A stretch of 64,000 bases of DNA from Isoetes taiwanensis. Lineage: Eukaryota; Streptophyta; Lycopodiopsida; Isoetales; Isoetaceae. Below, in pieces: positions 1-9,476 of this stretch (its first letter is position 1; each line of letters begins with the position of its first letter). The position numbers were made by a program, and so were the translations under genes. The notes beneath the pieces were generated by a model. That model was not told the origin of the DNA, did not search any database, and saw only the letters and a program-made list of their open reading frames with translations. The DNA lies in NCBI GenBank assembly GCA_021234155.1, contig JAJEKV010000004.1, forward strand, positions 23,531,122-23,595,121, written 5' to 3'.

Positions 1-2264
1 ATATGGCCATTTGAAAAACAATTGTCCAAAGTTAAAGGAAAATAGATGTTTTAATTGTGAGGGCCTTGGGCATGTAGCTGCAGCATGTCCTAGTCCTAAA
101 GGGATTGGAAATAAGAACAGGGATAAGAGAGATCCTGGTTATGGTAAAAGGGCCAGCAACATGAGAAGGAATGAAGGTCCTAGCAGTGCACAAGATGGAG
201 GAACTGAGGAAGAAGACACTGAAGCTGAGGTATGTAAATTTACTGCATGCTCTATTTCAAATGAAAAGGCTAACAAAACCAGTGACATGCTTGTGATAGA
301 TAGTGGAGCTGAGAGATCAGTAGTGAAATCTACTGATGCTCTCAAGGAAAGGAAGAAAAGGACTTCCACATTTGTGCAAATGGGTGGTGGTGAACTGTAA
401 GAAGTCAAGGAATCTGGAATGCTTGAGTTGTATGACCTGGAAGGCAATGTTGGTAATTTGCATAATCTTTTGTCGGTTCCAAATATTGTGAGGAACTTAA
501 TTTCAGTCAGCCAACTGGTTGACATGGGATTCAAACTTATATTTGACAAATACTGTTGCAAAGTATTTGAGAATAAGAAAATTAAGTTCCTTGCAAAACG
601 TGTTGGCAATCTATTTGGGTTTCATAACAAAATCTTGTCTGGAACTATAAACTCAGTGGAGATTCCAACATTAAAGCTTTGGCATGAGAGATTGGGACAT
701 GCTAGTATAGAAAATATTAAGGAAATGATTAAAAAAGGGATAATCATTGCTGTTGATAGTAATAACTTTGTGTGTTATGGATGCATGGTGGGAAAAAGCA
801 TGAGATTACCTTTTTCAAAAAAACATGAAAGAGCAGAAGAACTACTAGAACTGGTACATCCTGATCTTTCTGGACCTATTAATGTTAGAAGTATGCATGG
901 GAAAAGATATTGTATTACCTTTATTGATGATCATTCAAAGCATACTAAGTGTTTCTTCCTTAGTCGAAAAAGTCAAGCATACAGGGCCTACAGGATCTTT
1001 GAAGCTGAACCAGAGAGAATGACAGGAAGAGTGGTCAAGTGCTTGAGATCAGACCGTGGTGGAGAATTTGCCAATGATACATTCAAACAGGACTGCAGAG
1101 AAAATGGAATAAAAAGGCAAATCACATGCAGTCACGCCCCTCAGCAAAATGGAGTGGCTGAGAGGAAAAATAGGTACATTCTGGACTGTGTCAGATCCAT
1201 CAGGTCTACCTAATTTCTTATGGGAAGAAGCAGTAAGAGTAGCTGTCTATATTCAAAATAGATTACCTACTTCTAGTCTAAATGGACAGATAGCTGAAAA
1301 CTTGTGGAGCAAGACAATAAAAGGTTTTCTGGTAGGTTATGACGAGATGTCAAAGGGTTACAGGATTTATGCTCTAGAGAAAAGAAGAATTATTATTAGC
1401 AGAGATGTTAAGTTTAATGAAACTATACTCTACAAGAATAGAGAGGAGATTGATAGTAGACAAGATCTTTTTGGAAATATGGATCACTATAATACTGATG
1501 TAAAGAATGCACAGGAATTCTTATGAAGAAGAAGATGATGAACATGCAGTGGAAGACTTCACCAACCAATTTGAGGAGCCAACAAAATCAGTTCACACTG
1601 AAGAAAAGGGAAAAATGGAAGCTGATAAGGATGTGGAAAATTATGCTCAGGATATGACCATAAGGAAGAAAAGCACTGAGGTTGAGAGAAGGAATTAATG
1701 ACATTCATTTTGAAAAACATGGAAGGACTACTGCTGGTACATGTAAAAGATTCCAAACTCTCAACATTGAGATTAATGACATAATGACTATTTTGGAACC
1801 TAGTGTGCCTAGAAATTATGAGGAAGCACTGAATTCAGAGAATTCAGATCGATGGAAAATTGCAATGGAAGAAGAGATGATGTCATTTGCTAGAACACAA
1901 ACATATGAATTAGTGGAGAAGCCTAATAATAAAAATATTGTAAGGAATAAATGGCTATACAAGCTGAAGATTGGAAATGATGGAGAACAAAAATTAAAGG
2001 CCCGTTTGGTTGCACAAGGTTTCACACAAAGAAAAGGTATTGACTATGATGAGACTTTCTCACCTATTGTTAAGCTAGCTAGTTTGAGAGTTCTTGCTTT
2101 TGCTAATGCACTAGATCCTGAACTTCACCATATGGATGTCAACACAGCTTTTTTGAATGCTGACCTACATGAAGAGATCTATATACAGCCAGCTCAAGGT
2201 TTCGAACGAGGGGAAAACATAGTGTGAAGTTGAATAAAGCTGTCTATGGTCTCAAACAATGCAT
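1..2264 (+). pseudogene. Ty1/copia gag-pol remnant, truncated within RT
   Basis: Domains run in copia order (gag-PR-IN-RT). There is a CCHC knuckle CFNCEGLGHVAAAC near 47-90, an aspartic protease motif IDSGA near 295-312, an integrase zinc-binding region (WHERLGH near 680, CYGC near 775), and the integrase core with FIDD near 921, LRSDRGGEF near 1045 and VAERKNR near 1154. The start of reverse transcriptase follows (KARLVAQGFTQ, DVNTAFLNADLHEEIY). The copy is dead. A TAA at 398-400 is in frame, the frame shifts near 1200, about 45 codons are missing at the integrase end near 1317, and more shifts lie near 1510, 1690 and 2225. Homology stops at KAVYGLKQ (about 2262), before the YVDD box. The 5' end lies outside the window and no LTR is seen. 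Family assignment is from domain order and motifs. Confidence 0.93.
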
Positions 2265-2795
2265 CTTGATTGTAAATCTGCAGATTGACTTTGTTTCTAT
2301 GAGAGGTAGGATTCACAAATCCCCAATTCCTACATATATAGCTTATTATGCTCAAGTAGCAAGCTGTGATACTATGTTCATGAAGGCAGCAAACAACAAT
2401 ACTGTATTCATGAAAATTTGCTTGTCTTTTAGTCCCTCAAATAAGAACAGAAGGATGTACTCTCAAAGGATAATTTGCAAGCCTCTTCGTGATGTGCATC
2501 CACATAAAGACAGCTTTGAAGTAAGTTTTGCCAAGTTGTATGGTTGCATATTTGTGACTTGCATGTTGGGCAAGGGTTATTCTATAGGAGATCAAAGTTG
2601 CAAGTTGTAATAAGCTAACTTGTTGCCAATGGACAAACTGCTTATATGATGTTTTGAAATGTCAGCTTGTAATGTATTCCACTTTGTATCCTGAACACAT
2701 GATATTATTATGTATATATTGGCATATTTTATTATTATGTTACACATTTGTTTGTCTATTTGTATTGTAAGAGTAGGATTCATGATGTCTTATTG
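2265..2795. other. non-coding segment after the copia breakpoint
   Basis: AT-rich sequence with no recognisable gene. Short open frames here resemble no known protein and contain no domain motif. Copia homology ends abruptly at about 2264, so the left edge is a recombination or deletion breakpoint. Confidence 0.5.
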
Positions 2796-3297
2796 CTTTT
2801 AGTAAGATAGATGGTACCAATAAACTTCTAAGATCATGATTTGTGTCCCTTGTAGAACTATCAAATTCAAATTCAACCATAGTTTCTAGAAAGATTTACA
2901 GTCCTCCACACTATAGGGCACCCAAAGATGGACTTAATAGTCGAGATATTATAAGTTGTAACTAGTCTAAAGTTGGAAGTTATTGGTAGAAATGAGCAAG
3001 GTCTGCAGAGCACTGTTAAAGATTTGGAAGAATATAGAGAAATAAAGCCAACGAACCTATTGATGATGAAGAGGTCAGTATGGATATGGTGATAACAATG
3101 CCAATACAAACTTGGAACTTTTGGCGCACAAATACAAGTCTACAGACAAATATGACAACTCCAACTGCCATGAAGAGCACAAAGATTATACTATTTCTAT
3201 GGAAGAGGGGGTAGCATTTTCAGATAATGTTGGTCCATGCTTGCTTCAAGTAAAATGGTCCATAAGGAAAGCCACAGTACTTATAAGGTAGATAGAT
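2796..3297 (-). repeat. partial copy of dispersed repeat D
   Basis: Matches, in reverse complement, the segments at about 35715-36210 and 44945-45440, and on the same strand the end of the copy at 3972-5645. It ends in the GATA/GGTA tetranucleotide tract that marks one edge of all copies. A stretch of about 70 codons without stops (GDNNANTNLELLAHK and following) is conserved in all copies but has no start codon and I do not recognise it. Confidence 0.8.
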
Positions 3298-3497
3298 CCC
3301 CGGGGATGCACCTATTGTAAAGGGGGTATGCCACCTGCGTGCAAGGGGTCGGCAAAAACTCCCTTGTATACATGTTTGAATTTTTCCAGAAACCCCCTTT
3401 CCAGCCACAAATAGTGCCAAAATCGCCCTAAAAATCATAAAAAGCTACCCCTAGGTACGAGTATATGTACGGTTTAAAGGGGAAAACAAACCCTTTC

Positions 3498-3923
3498 CAC
3501 TACAAGAGAAGAGGTCAATTAGTGTCAGCAAAACGTCACCACAACATTGCCAAATACACACTATGACATTATTGGTGACATTTATACAAAGACGACACTA
3601 TAGGTGACACAACTTGTGTCAGTAATAAAGTCATTATTTACGTCACCAATAGTGTCAGTAGTTTTGTTATGACACTATAGATGTTGCTATTAGCATCACT
3701 TGTAGCGTCAGTAGTTGTTACACAAATAACAGCAGTATTAATGTCATTCATACTAGTGACATTATAAGTGCTGTTATTAGCAGCAATTATAGCGTTGCTT
3801 GTTACTACACTTGTTTTGTCAGTATTAGTGTCAATGCCAACTACTGACATTATAGATGGTGTTATTAACATCAAATATAATAGCACCTCTAGTGTCACAT
3901 ATTTCGTCAATGTTTTTGTGGTT
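3498..3923. mobile_element. candidate non-autonomous CACTA-type element or single terminus
   Basis: The sequence starts CACTACAAGAGAA, which matches the 5' terminus of plant CACTA (EnSpm) elements. About 400 bp follow in which short motifs such as GTGTCAGTA, GACACTATAG and TAGTGTCA recur in both orientations, as in CACTA subterminal repeats. The right end is weak: TGTTTTTGTGGTT at 3911-3923 matches the inverted terminus at only about 8 of 13 positions. No convincing 3-bp target duplication was found and there is no coding capacity. The open frame on the minus strand (3638-3994) only reads through the repeats. Confidence 0.45.
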
Positions 3924-3971
3924 TGTACGGCAAAAACTATGTGAACCCCCCTTGAGATAGATAGGTAGGCT

Positions 3972-5645
3972 GGTAACGCCATTTTTATTTTCATGCCCCT
4001 CGCATGCTACATTCTTAATTGGTACACTTCCCTAGTACATTGATGCATACACTTTTTTGTGCTTTGATATCATACTACGCATATTCTTTACAAAAAGTTG
4101 CTCAACAATATTTCTATATACCTGTGAATAGATTTGATTTGTATTTCTGGCAGTCTTATATAATGTTTGGTGCAATTCTAGCCTGTGTCACGCATAAATT
4201 AAATTCTAAGTATTAGATATGTTAATTTATGCATGTACCCTTAGAAAATTCAAAAATCCCCGGAAAAGAAGCTATCAACCCTATGTTTGCCAAGTATGCT
4301 CTGGTCATACCTTCAATTCCCCCTCGATATCTTGGGTTAATCTTCTGATATACATCGGTCGAGGGTTGAGAAAGTTCAGGAAATTAGACAATTGACCTTG
4401 CTATTTTCAACCTCGGCCATTCCTTTTTTTCCAATAAGTGAAATATTTATAACCGTTGATGATTGATCTGGTTGGCAGGCTTGCTTTGACTGAGGTACAA
4501 GATTTGTTGCAAGGTTGTGCTTGAGATGGTAATGGTACACATTTATTAGTGCTTATATGGCCCATGCAACTTGATGTTCATTGCATAATGTTCAACAGAT
4601 CTCCGCCACTTGAAATTGGGTGTCTAACTGAGGTGTCCTAAGGAGTCTGATTTAACAAGTTGTAATTGCTCCTAAGTCAGATTGGTCTCCTAAAGATCTG
4701 ACATTATAAAGCTAGTAAGGCTCCCCAACAGTGAGCTTACAGATCTTTCGATTACAAGAAGCATCGATATTTCTACAACAGACTAACATCACTTCAGTCT
4801 CTTGGGGATGCATTCAATGAAGACCCTTTTGGAGCTAGATGCACGGGTATTTACATTTAGCCTCATCTTAAGGAAAGCCTTTGTTATTGTTTTTCACTGT
4901 TTAATTATACTTACTTTTTCCAAGGCAAAGGGGGTGGAAGCTTACTCTAGTTTTTCCTAGTATACAATGATGTTCAAAAAGATAGATGGTACCAATAAAC
5001 TTCTAAGGTCATGCTTTGTGTCCCTTATAGAACTATCAAACTCAAATTCAAAAGTTTCTAGAAAGATTTACAGTCGAGGGTTGAGAAAGTTCAGGAAATT
5101 AGATAATTGATCTTGCTGTTTTCAACCTTGGCCATTCTTTTTTCCCATTTAGTGAAATATTTATAATCATTGATGATTGATTTGGTTAGCAGGCTTGCGT
5201 TGACTGAGGTACAAGATTTGTTGCGAGGTTTGTGCTTGAGATTTATTATTGGTAGCAATGAGCAAGATCTACAAAGCATTGTTAAAGATTTGAAAGAATT
5301 TAGAGAAATAAAGTCAACGAACCTATTGACGATGAAGAGGTTAGTATGGATATGGCGATAACAATGCCAATACAAACTTGGAACTTTTGGCGCACAAATG
5401 CAAGTCTGCAGACAAACAAGACAACTCCAACTACTATGAAGAGCACAAAGATTATACTATTTCTATGGAAGAGGAAGTAGCATTTTTAGATAATGTTGGT
5501 CCATGCTTGCTTCAAGTAAAATGGTCCATAAGGAAATCCACAATGCTTATAAGGAAGGAAGGAAGGAGGTGGGTAGATAGGTAGGCAGGTAGATGTTTGG
5601 GGAGGGAGGAGGAAGGAGGACTTGTATGAAGAGAGTGTGCTTATA
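3972..5645 (-). repeat. dispersed repeat D, copy 0 (inverted relative to the copies at 35640 and 44890)
   Basis: Reverse complement of about 35640-37262 and 44885-46500, from the GTAACG..CATTTTT edge through to GACTTGTATGAAGAGAGTGTGCTTATA at 5619-5645. About 4970-5240 repeats material from 4365-4530, which indicates a local rearrangement. The right edge is cut at 5645 by the copia inverted repeat. An open stretch at 5345-5585 (ELLAHKCKSADKQDNSNYYEEHKDY, in part) is kept open in every copy. It lacks an ATG, is preceded by a stop, and cannot be assigned; it may be an exon relic. Confidence 0.8.
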
Positions 5646-5672
5646 AAACGGACGGACGGACAGACAGACGGG
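5545..5672. repeat. tetranucleotide-rich tract
   Basis: Runs of AAGG, GGTA/GATA and CGGA/CAGA. It lies at the junction of repeat D and the left arm of the copia inverted repeat. Confidence 0.7.
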
Positions 5673-5689
5673 CGGATTTTTTAACATCC

Positions 5690-6400
5690 ACGGAGGCTTG
5701 TGAGTGTGAATACACTTGCTCATTTGTTTTTTCTTGCTCTTTACATAGATGACATTGTCATTACCAGCTCTTGCAACTCTCCACGTTGGCAAGCAGGCAC
5801 TCTCTCAGCAATTTTCCATGAATAATCTGAATGAATATTCAAGTTTTTATTAAAATCATTCTGGACAAATCCAGACAACAGTTATGGCTTTGTAGATCAT
5901 ATATAGATCTTGGGCTTTCATTGTCTCATGATTAGTATCCTCAATCTGTTGAAGCTCATTGTCTTATGGCTAACATTCCCAATGCACTTGGCGCCTTAAA
6001 CTAGCCTATGGTCTCCCACCCTGATTTAGCCTTTATAACAACCTCCCTGTGTCGCTTCATGCCAAATCTTATACTTGGTTATCGGCCCTCAAGCGTCTTT
6101 TGCTACCTTAATTCTACTGCCCTCTTTGACATTTTTCCATCCTTCTAACTCCATTGTGAGCTATGCTCATGCTAACTTTGCAAGTGATCCTAACAAAAAT
6201 AAATTAAACTCTGGTTTCTGTTTTCTGCTCCATATCAAAGTCATTATCTGGACTCCATCACTGCTTTAGAGGCTGAAGACATCTCTTTTTGATGCGAAGG
6301 CACTGAAGAAGTAGTTTGGTTACAATATCTTTCCAAGATCTTCAACTTTAGCAGAAGCCTCAGCCCCTGAGGGATTCACATTTGAACGATGTATAAACCA
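5690..6400 (+). pseudogene. Ty1/copia RT-RNase H fragment (left arm)
   Basis: LYIDDIVITSS (5739-5771) is the copia reverse transcriptase catalytic box with both aspartates. Further on are HPDL.. (about 6017), matching the RPDLTFAV region, and FASDPNKNKLNSGFCFLL (about 6177), matching the ASDPDTRRSTSGY RNase H entry, followed by a degenerate AEAE-like region near 6270. Stops and shifts interrupt the frame throughout. It is the partner of the minus-strand copy at 6640-7400. Confidence 0.8.
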
Positions 6401-6639
6401 TGGAGTTCAAGAGAGAGGAGGACTCTTGGATCATTTGTAACCATATACTTAGGGTGATGGGTGTTTTTACAATGATCTAGTGAAAACTTTATATAATTAG
6501 CTGAGGCTCAGGGATGCACTTATACATAAGGGAAATATATATCTATACTTACAAAGGTGGCAAAAAATTCTTATTGTATATCCATTTTCAAAAGGCAAAT
6601 TTGACCCCTCCCTATATAAATTTTACACTAGATCATTGT

Positions 6640-7400
6640 AAAAACACCCATCACCCTAAGTATATGGTTAAAAATGACCCAAGAGTATTCCTCTCTCTTG
6701 AACTCCATGGTTTATACATCGATCAATGTGAATCCCTTAGGGGCTAAGGCTTCTGCTAAAGTTGAAGATTTGGAAAGACATTGCAACCAAACTACTTCTT
6801 CAGTGCCTTCGCATCAAAAAGAGATGTCTTCAGCCTCTAAAGCAGTGATGGAGTCCAGATAATGATTTTGCTATGGAGCAGAAAACAGAAACCAGAGTTT
6901 GACTTATTTTTGTTAGGATCACTTGCAAAGCCAGCATGAGCATAGCTCACAATGGATTTAGAAGGATAGGAAAATGTTAAAGAGGGCAGTAGAATTAAGG
7001 TAACAAGAGACGCTTGAGAGCATCGATAACTAAGTATAGGATTTGGCATGAAGCAACAAAGGGAGCTTATTATAAAGGTTAAATCAGGGTGAGAGACCAT
7101 AAGGTAGTTTAAGGCGCCTAGTGCATTGGGAAAAGGAATGTTAGCTATAAGACTATGAGCTTCAGCAGATTGAGGATACTAATCATGAGACAATGAAAGG
7201 TCAGGATCTATATATGATCTACAAAGCCATAACTGTTGTCTGGATTTATTCAGAATGATTTTAATAAAATCTTGAATATTGATTCAGATTACTCATGGAA
7301 AATTGTTGAGAGAGTGCCTGTTTGCCAACATGGAGAGCTGCAAGAGCTGGTAATGGCAATGTCATCTATGTAAAGGGAAAGCAAAAACAAATGAGCAAGT
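6640..7400 (-). pseudogene. Ty1/copia RT-RNase H fragment (right arm)
   Basis: Inverted copy of 5690-6400. On the minus strand an 87-codon open segment (7100-6837) reads HPDLTFIISSLCCFMPNP and FASDPNKNKSNSGFCFLL, typical of the C-terminal copia RT/RNase H region. The catalytic box is still visible as LYIDDIAITSS near 7345-7380. The arms differ at scattered sites, so this is a real duplication rather than a simple mirror of identical reads. Confidence 0.8.
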
Positions 7401-7437
7401 GTCTTTACACTCACAAGCCTCCGTGGACGTCAAAAAA

Positions 7438-7517
7438 CCTGCATGCCTGCCTACCTGCCTGCCTGCCTGTCTGTCTGCCTGCCTGCCTGCCTGGCTGTCT
7501 GTCTGTCTGTCTGTCTC
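7438..7517. repeat. (CCTG)n/(CTGT)n microsatellite
   Basis: About 80 bp of CCTG, CTGT and CTAC tetranucleotides. It produces Cys/Leu/Pro-rich or Gln/Arg/Ala-rich open frames on both strands that should not be read as genes. Confidence 0.95.
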
Positions 7518-7974
7518 GAGGAGCAAATCCCAAGGACTAGAAGGTATGGGAAATAGCATTAAAAAAATATATGGGGGGTATGGATCCTTGGATGAATGAG
7601 TGGAAAAAAGTATAAATTAAAAGGCACGGGAAATGGGGGCCCAGGTCTGGAAAAGCGGGCTTACTGCCGGGAACAGGATTTTCGGCTCCCGGGATCCCAC
7701 GGCTATCTGTAATAGGATTTCTAGGAGAGGGAGATTCCAGCATCTTTATATTATAAAATTATCCTGTAAGTATGTCATGCATCAAACTTGGACGACTAAG
7801 ATTGTGCCACGTGGCACGCCATGGGTGCTTTTTTAAAATGCGAAAAGTGCCATAATCACTCCTTGAAAAGGTGTGTCCACCACAGGGAGAAATTTTTGAA
7901 ACGTTGCAATTTTTTGTTTGGCCCGAGGAGGTGTTGCTGAGTCATCTGGCTATGGCGATTTCTTGCATCCGACT
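7518..7974. other. intergenic segment upstream of DUF538
   Basis: No gene recognised. It includes a near-palindromic GCTCCCGGGATCCC region near 7684. The sequence TATGGCGATTTCT occurs twice just before and at the DUF538 start (about 7950 and 7974), so the start region is locally duplicated. No clear TATA box is assignable. Confidence 0.4.
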
Positions 7975-8183
7975 ATGGCGATTTCTGGAGCAGAGGAAGC
8001 GAACGGGGAGGTCTATCATGGCCACGAAATCTGCATGAGCAAGGCCGCCGAACTCTTGCAGGAAAAATGCGGCATTAACCGTGATACTGGATTCGTCTGG
8101 ATCAATAGCAAAAAGGAGACTAAGCATTATTTCAATCTCGCCGGAAGAATGACGAAATATGGTGGAACCAAGATCACTGCCCG
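7975..8183 (+). pseudogene. DUF538 family protein, 5' half (interrupted by retrotransposon)
   Basis: Reads EVYHGHEICMSKAAELL then DTGFVWINSKKETKHYF, which matches the N-terminal half of plant DUF538 proteins (family pattern: YHGxExC.., TGFVWLKQKKKTEHYF, ..VSYxTEVTAYV). DUF538 proteins are small plant proteins of poorly known function, implicated in stress and trichome biology. The usual LPNGLLPL-type segment between the first helix and TGFVW is missing or shortened. ATG 7975 is chosen because family similarity starts shortly after; an in-frame ATG upstream lies in a local duplication. The frame is cut at 8183 by the TG of an LTR. Joining 8183 to 32338, which removes one CCCG target copy, gives an open 128-codon gene ending at 32515. 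Confidence 0.82.
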
Positions 8184-8705
8184 TGTCATGAACCTACGCG
8201 AGAACAAGGAAAATACGCAGAAAATATGCAAGAAATATGGAAGAAATACGCCAAGATCGGCAAAGAATCTGATATATGAACAGGAATCAAGAGTACAATG
8301 GGCCCAAAGGCAAGCAGGAACACGAGGCAGATGCCTAGAAGGCTCATGACTGGCGTTGAACTGGAATGGTTCGACAAGAAAGAGGTGCCTCCTTATATAT
8401 CTAGGCCAACGGTCAGGATCGTGCCACTCCAATGGATGAGATCACGCCAAGTGTCGCACATGCATTTGGGTTCTAGAATATTCTAGAACCTCCTGGAGAT
8501 AGTCCCATATATGAGGAAGACGTAAAGGAATGTCCTCAACAAATATTGGTGGCGCACTTGGCAAGGGTGTGTGACTCGCAATTGGAAGGTTGTGAGTTTA
8601 AATCCTGTCTTGTGTGCAACTACCCTTTTGCATCCGTATGACGACCATCTTTTGTACATACGACTATAATGTTCGTATGATACGAATATCCGTATGGTCA
8701 TCACA
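8184..8705 (-). repeat. 3' LTR of chromovirus 1
   Basis: 522 bp. In element orientation it starts TGTGATGACCATACG at 8705 and ends TTCATGACA at 8184, and it is preceded by the polypurine tract GGAGGGGGATGG. A TATA-like GATATATAAGGAGG lies near 8388-8401 on the minus strand. On the plus strand about 8550-8612 looks tRNA-like. Confidence 0.85.
8550..8625 (+). other. tRNA-like sequence inside chromovirus LTR
   Basis: GGTGGCGCACTTGGCAAGGG resembles a Pol III A box with its D arm, and about 30 bp on GAGTTTAAATCC (GAGTTCAAACCC in sister LTRs) resembles a B box. The same block is present in the LTRs near 29720, 32190 and, degraded, 9326. It lies antisense to the element and no complete cloverleaf is evident. 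Confidence 0.45.
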
Positions 8706-8956
8706 CCATCCCCCTCCTACGACGGCGACGAGTCCTCGGAGCTGGGGCTGGAGTACTCAAACTTGGGGTAACGTCGGTGAAACTCTGCAATTTTATCAGG
8801 AGCATTACTCAGATTCTCGGCAGGCTCCCAGGTTTTATCGCTTGGCGAGTAACCTTCCCAATCGACAAAGTAATACAATCGTCGACGAAGAAACTTGGAG
8901 TCCAGAATCTCTCAAATCTTGAACTCCTCATGATCATCAATTTCTACTGTGGTGGC
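8706..8956 (-). pseudogene. chromovirus 1 integrase C-terminus with chromodomain
   Basis: The reverse complement closely matches 28070-28321, which encodes the chromodomain [18 protein letters not shown]. Chromodomains of this class sit at the end of Ty3/gypsy integrase and are thought to guide insertion into heterochromatin marked by methylated H3K9. The segment ends at the target duplication GGCGT (8957-8961) of chromovirus 2. Confidence 0.8.
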
Positions 8957-8961
8957 GGCGT

Positions 8962-9476
8962 TGTCATGAACCTACTCGAAAACAAGGAAAATACGTGGAA
9001 AATACGCAAGAAATACGCCAAGATCGGCAAAGAATCTGATATATGAATAGGAATCAAGAATACAATAGCCTGAAGGCAAGCAGGAATACGAGACAGATGC
9101 CTAGAAGGCTCAAGACTGGCGTTGAACCGGAATGGTTTGACAAGAAGGAGGTGCCTCCTTATATATCTAGACCAATCAGTCGGGGATCGCGCCACTCCAA
9201 TGGATGAGATCGCGCCAAGTGTCGGCAGATGCATTTAGGTTCTAGAACATTCTAGAACCTTGGAGAATAGTCCCACATATGAAGCGGAGGCGTGAAGGAA
9301 TGTCTTCAACAACTATTAGTAGCGCGCTTGGCAGGGTGTGTGACTCCTTCGCCCTGGAAGGTTGCGAGTTCAAACTCCAATCATGTGCAACTATCCTTTT
9401 TGCATCCGTGTGGCGACCATCTTTTGTACATAGGAGTATAATGTTGAATGATACGAATATCCGTATGGTCGTCACA
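8962..9476 (-). repeat. 3' LTR of chromovirus 2
   Basis: 515 bp of the same family as 8184-8705, with TGTCATGAACCTAC at the left edge and GGTCGTCACA at the right edge. The tRNA-like block near 9326-9387 is partly degraded. Next to it the polypurine tract is mostly G on the minus strand (C-run at 9480-9490). Confidence 0.85.

Larger units (their letters stand above)
5645..7516. repeat. large inverted repeat of a copia RT/RNase H fragment
   Basis: The left arm (about 5648-6495) is nearly the exact reverse complement of the right arm (about 6613-7516). The spacer is only about 117 bp (6496-6612). Both outer ends carry a CAGA/CTGT-type tetranucleotide tract, and both arms include CACGGAGGCTTGTGAGTGT near the outside and GATGGGTGTTTTTACAATG near the inside. 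A transcript through it could fold into a hairpin with arms of about 850 bp. Confidence 0.88.

Noticed and set aside
3638-3994. 118-codon minus-strand ORF
   Set aside because: Reads through CACTA-like subterminal repeats; Thr/Ser/Asn/Val repeats with no family similarity.
7322-7599. Cys/Leu-rich and Gln/Ala/Arg-rich ORFs on both strands
   Set aside because: Translation of the CCTG/CTGT microsatellite.
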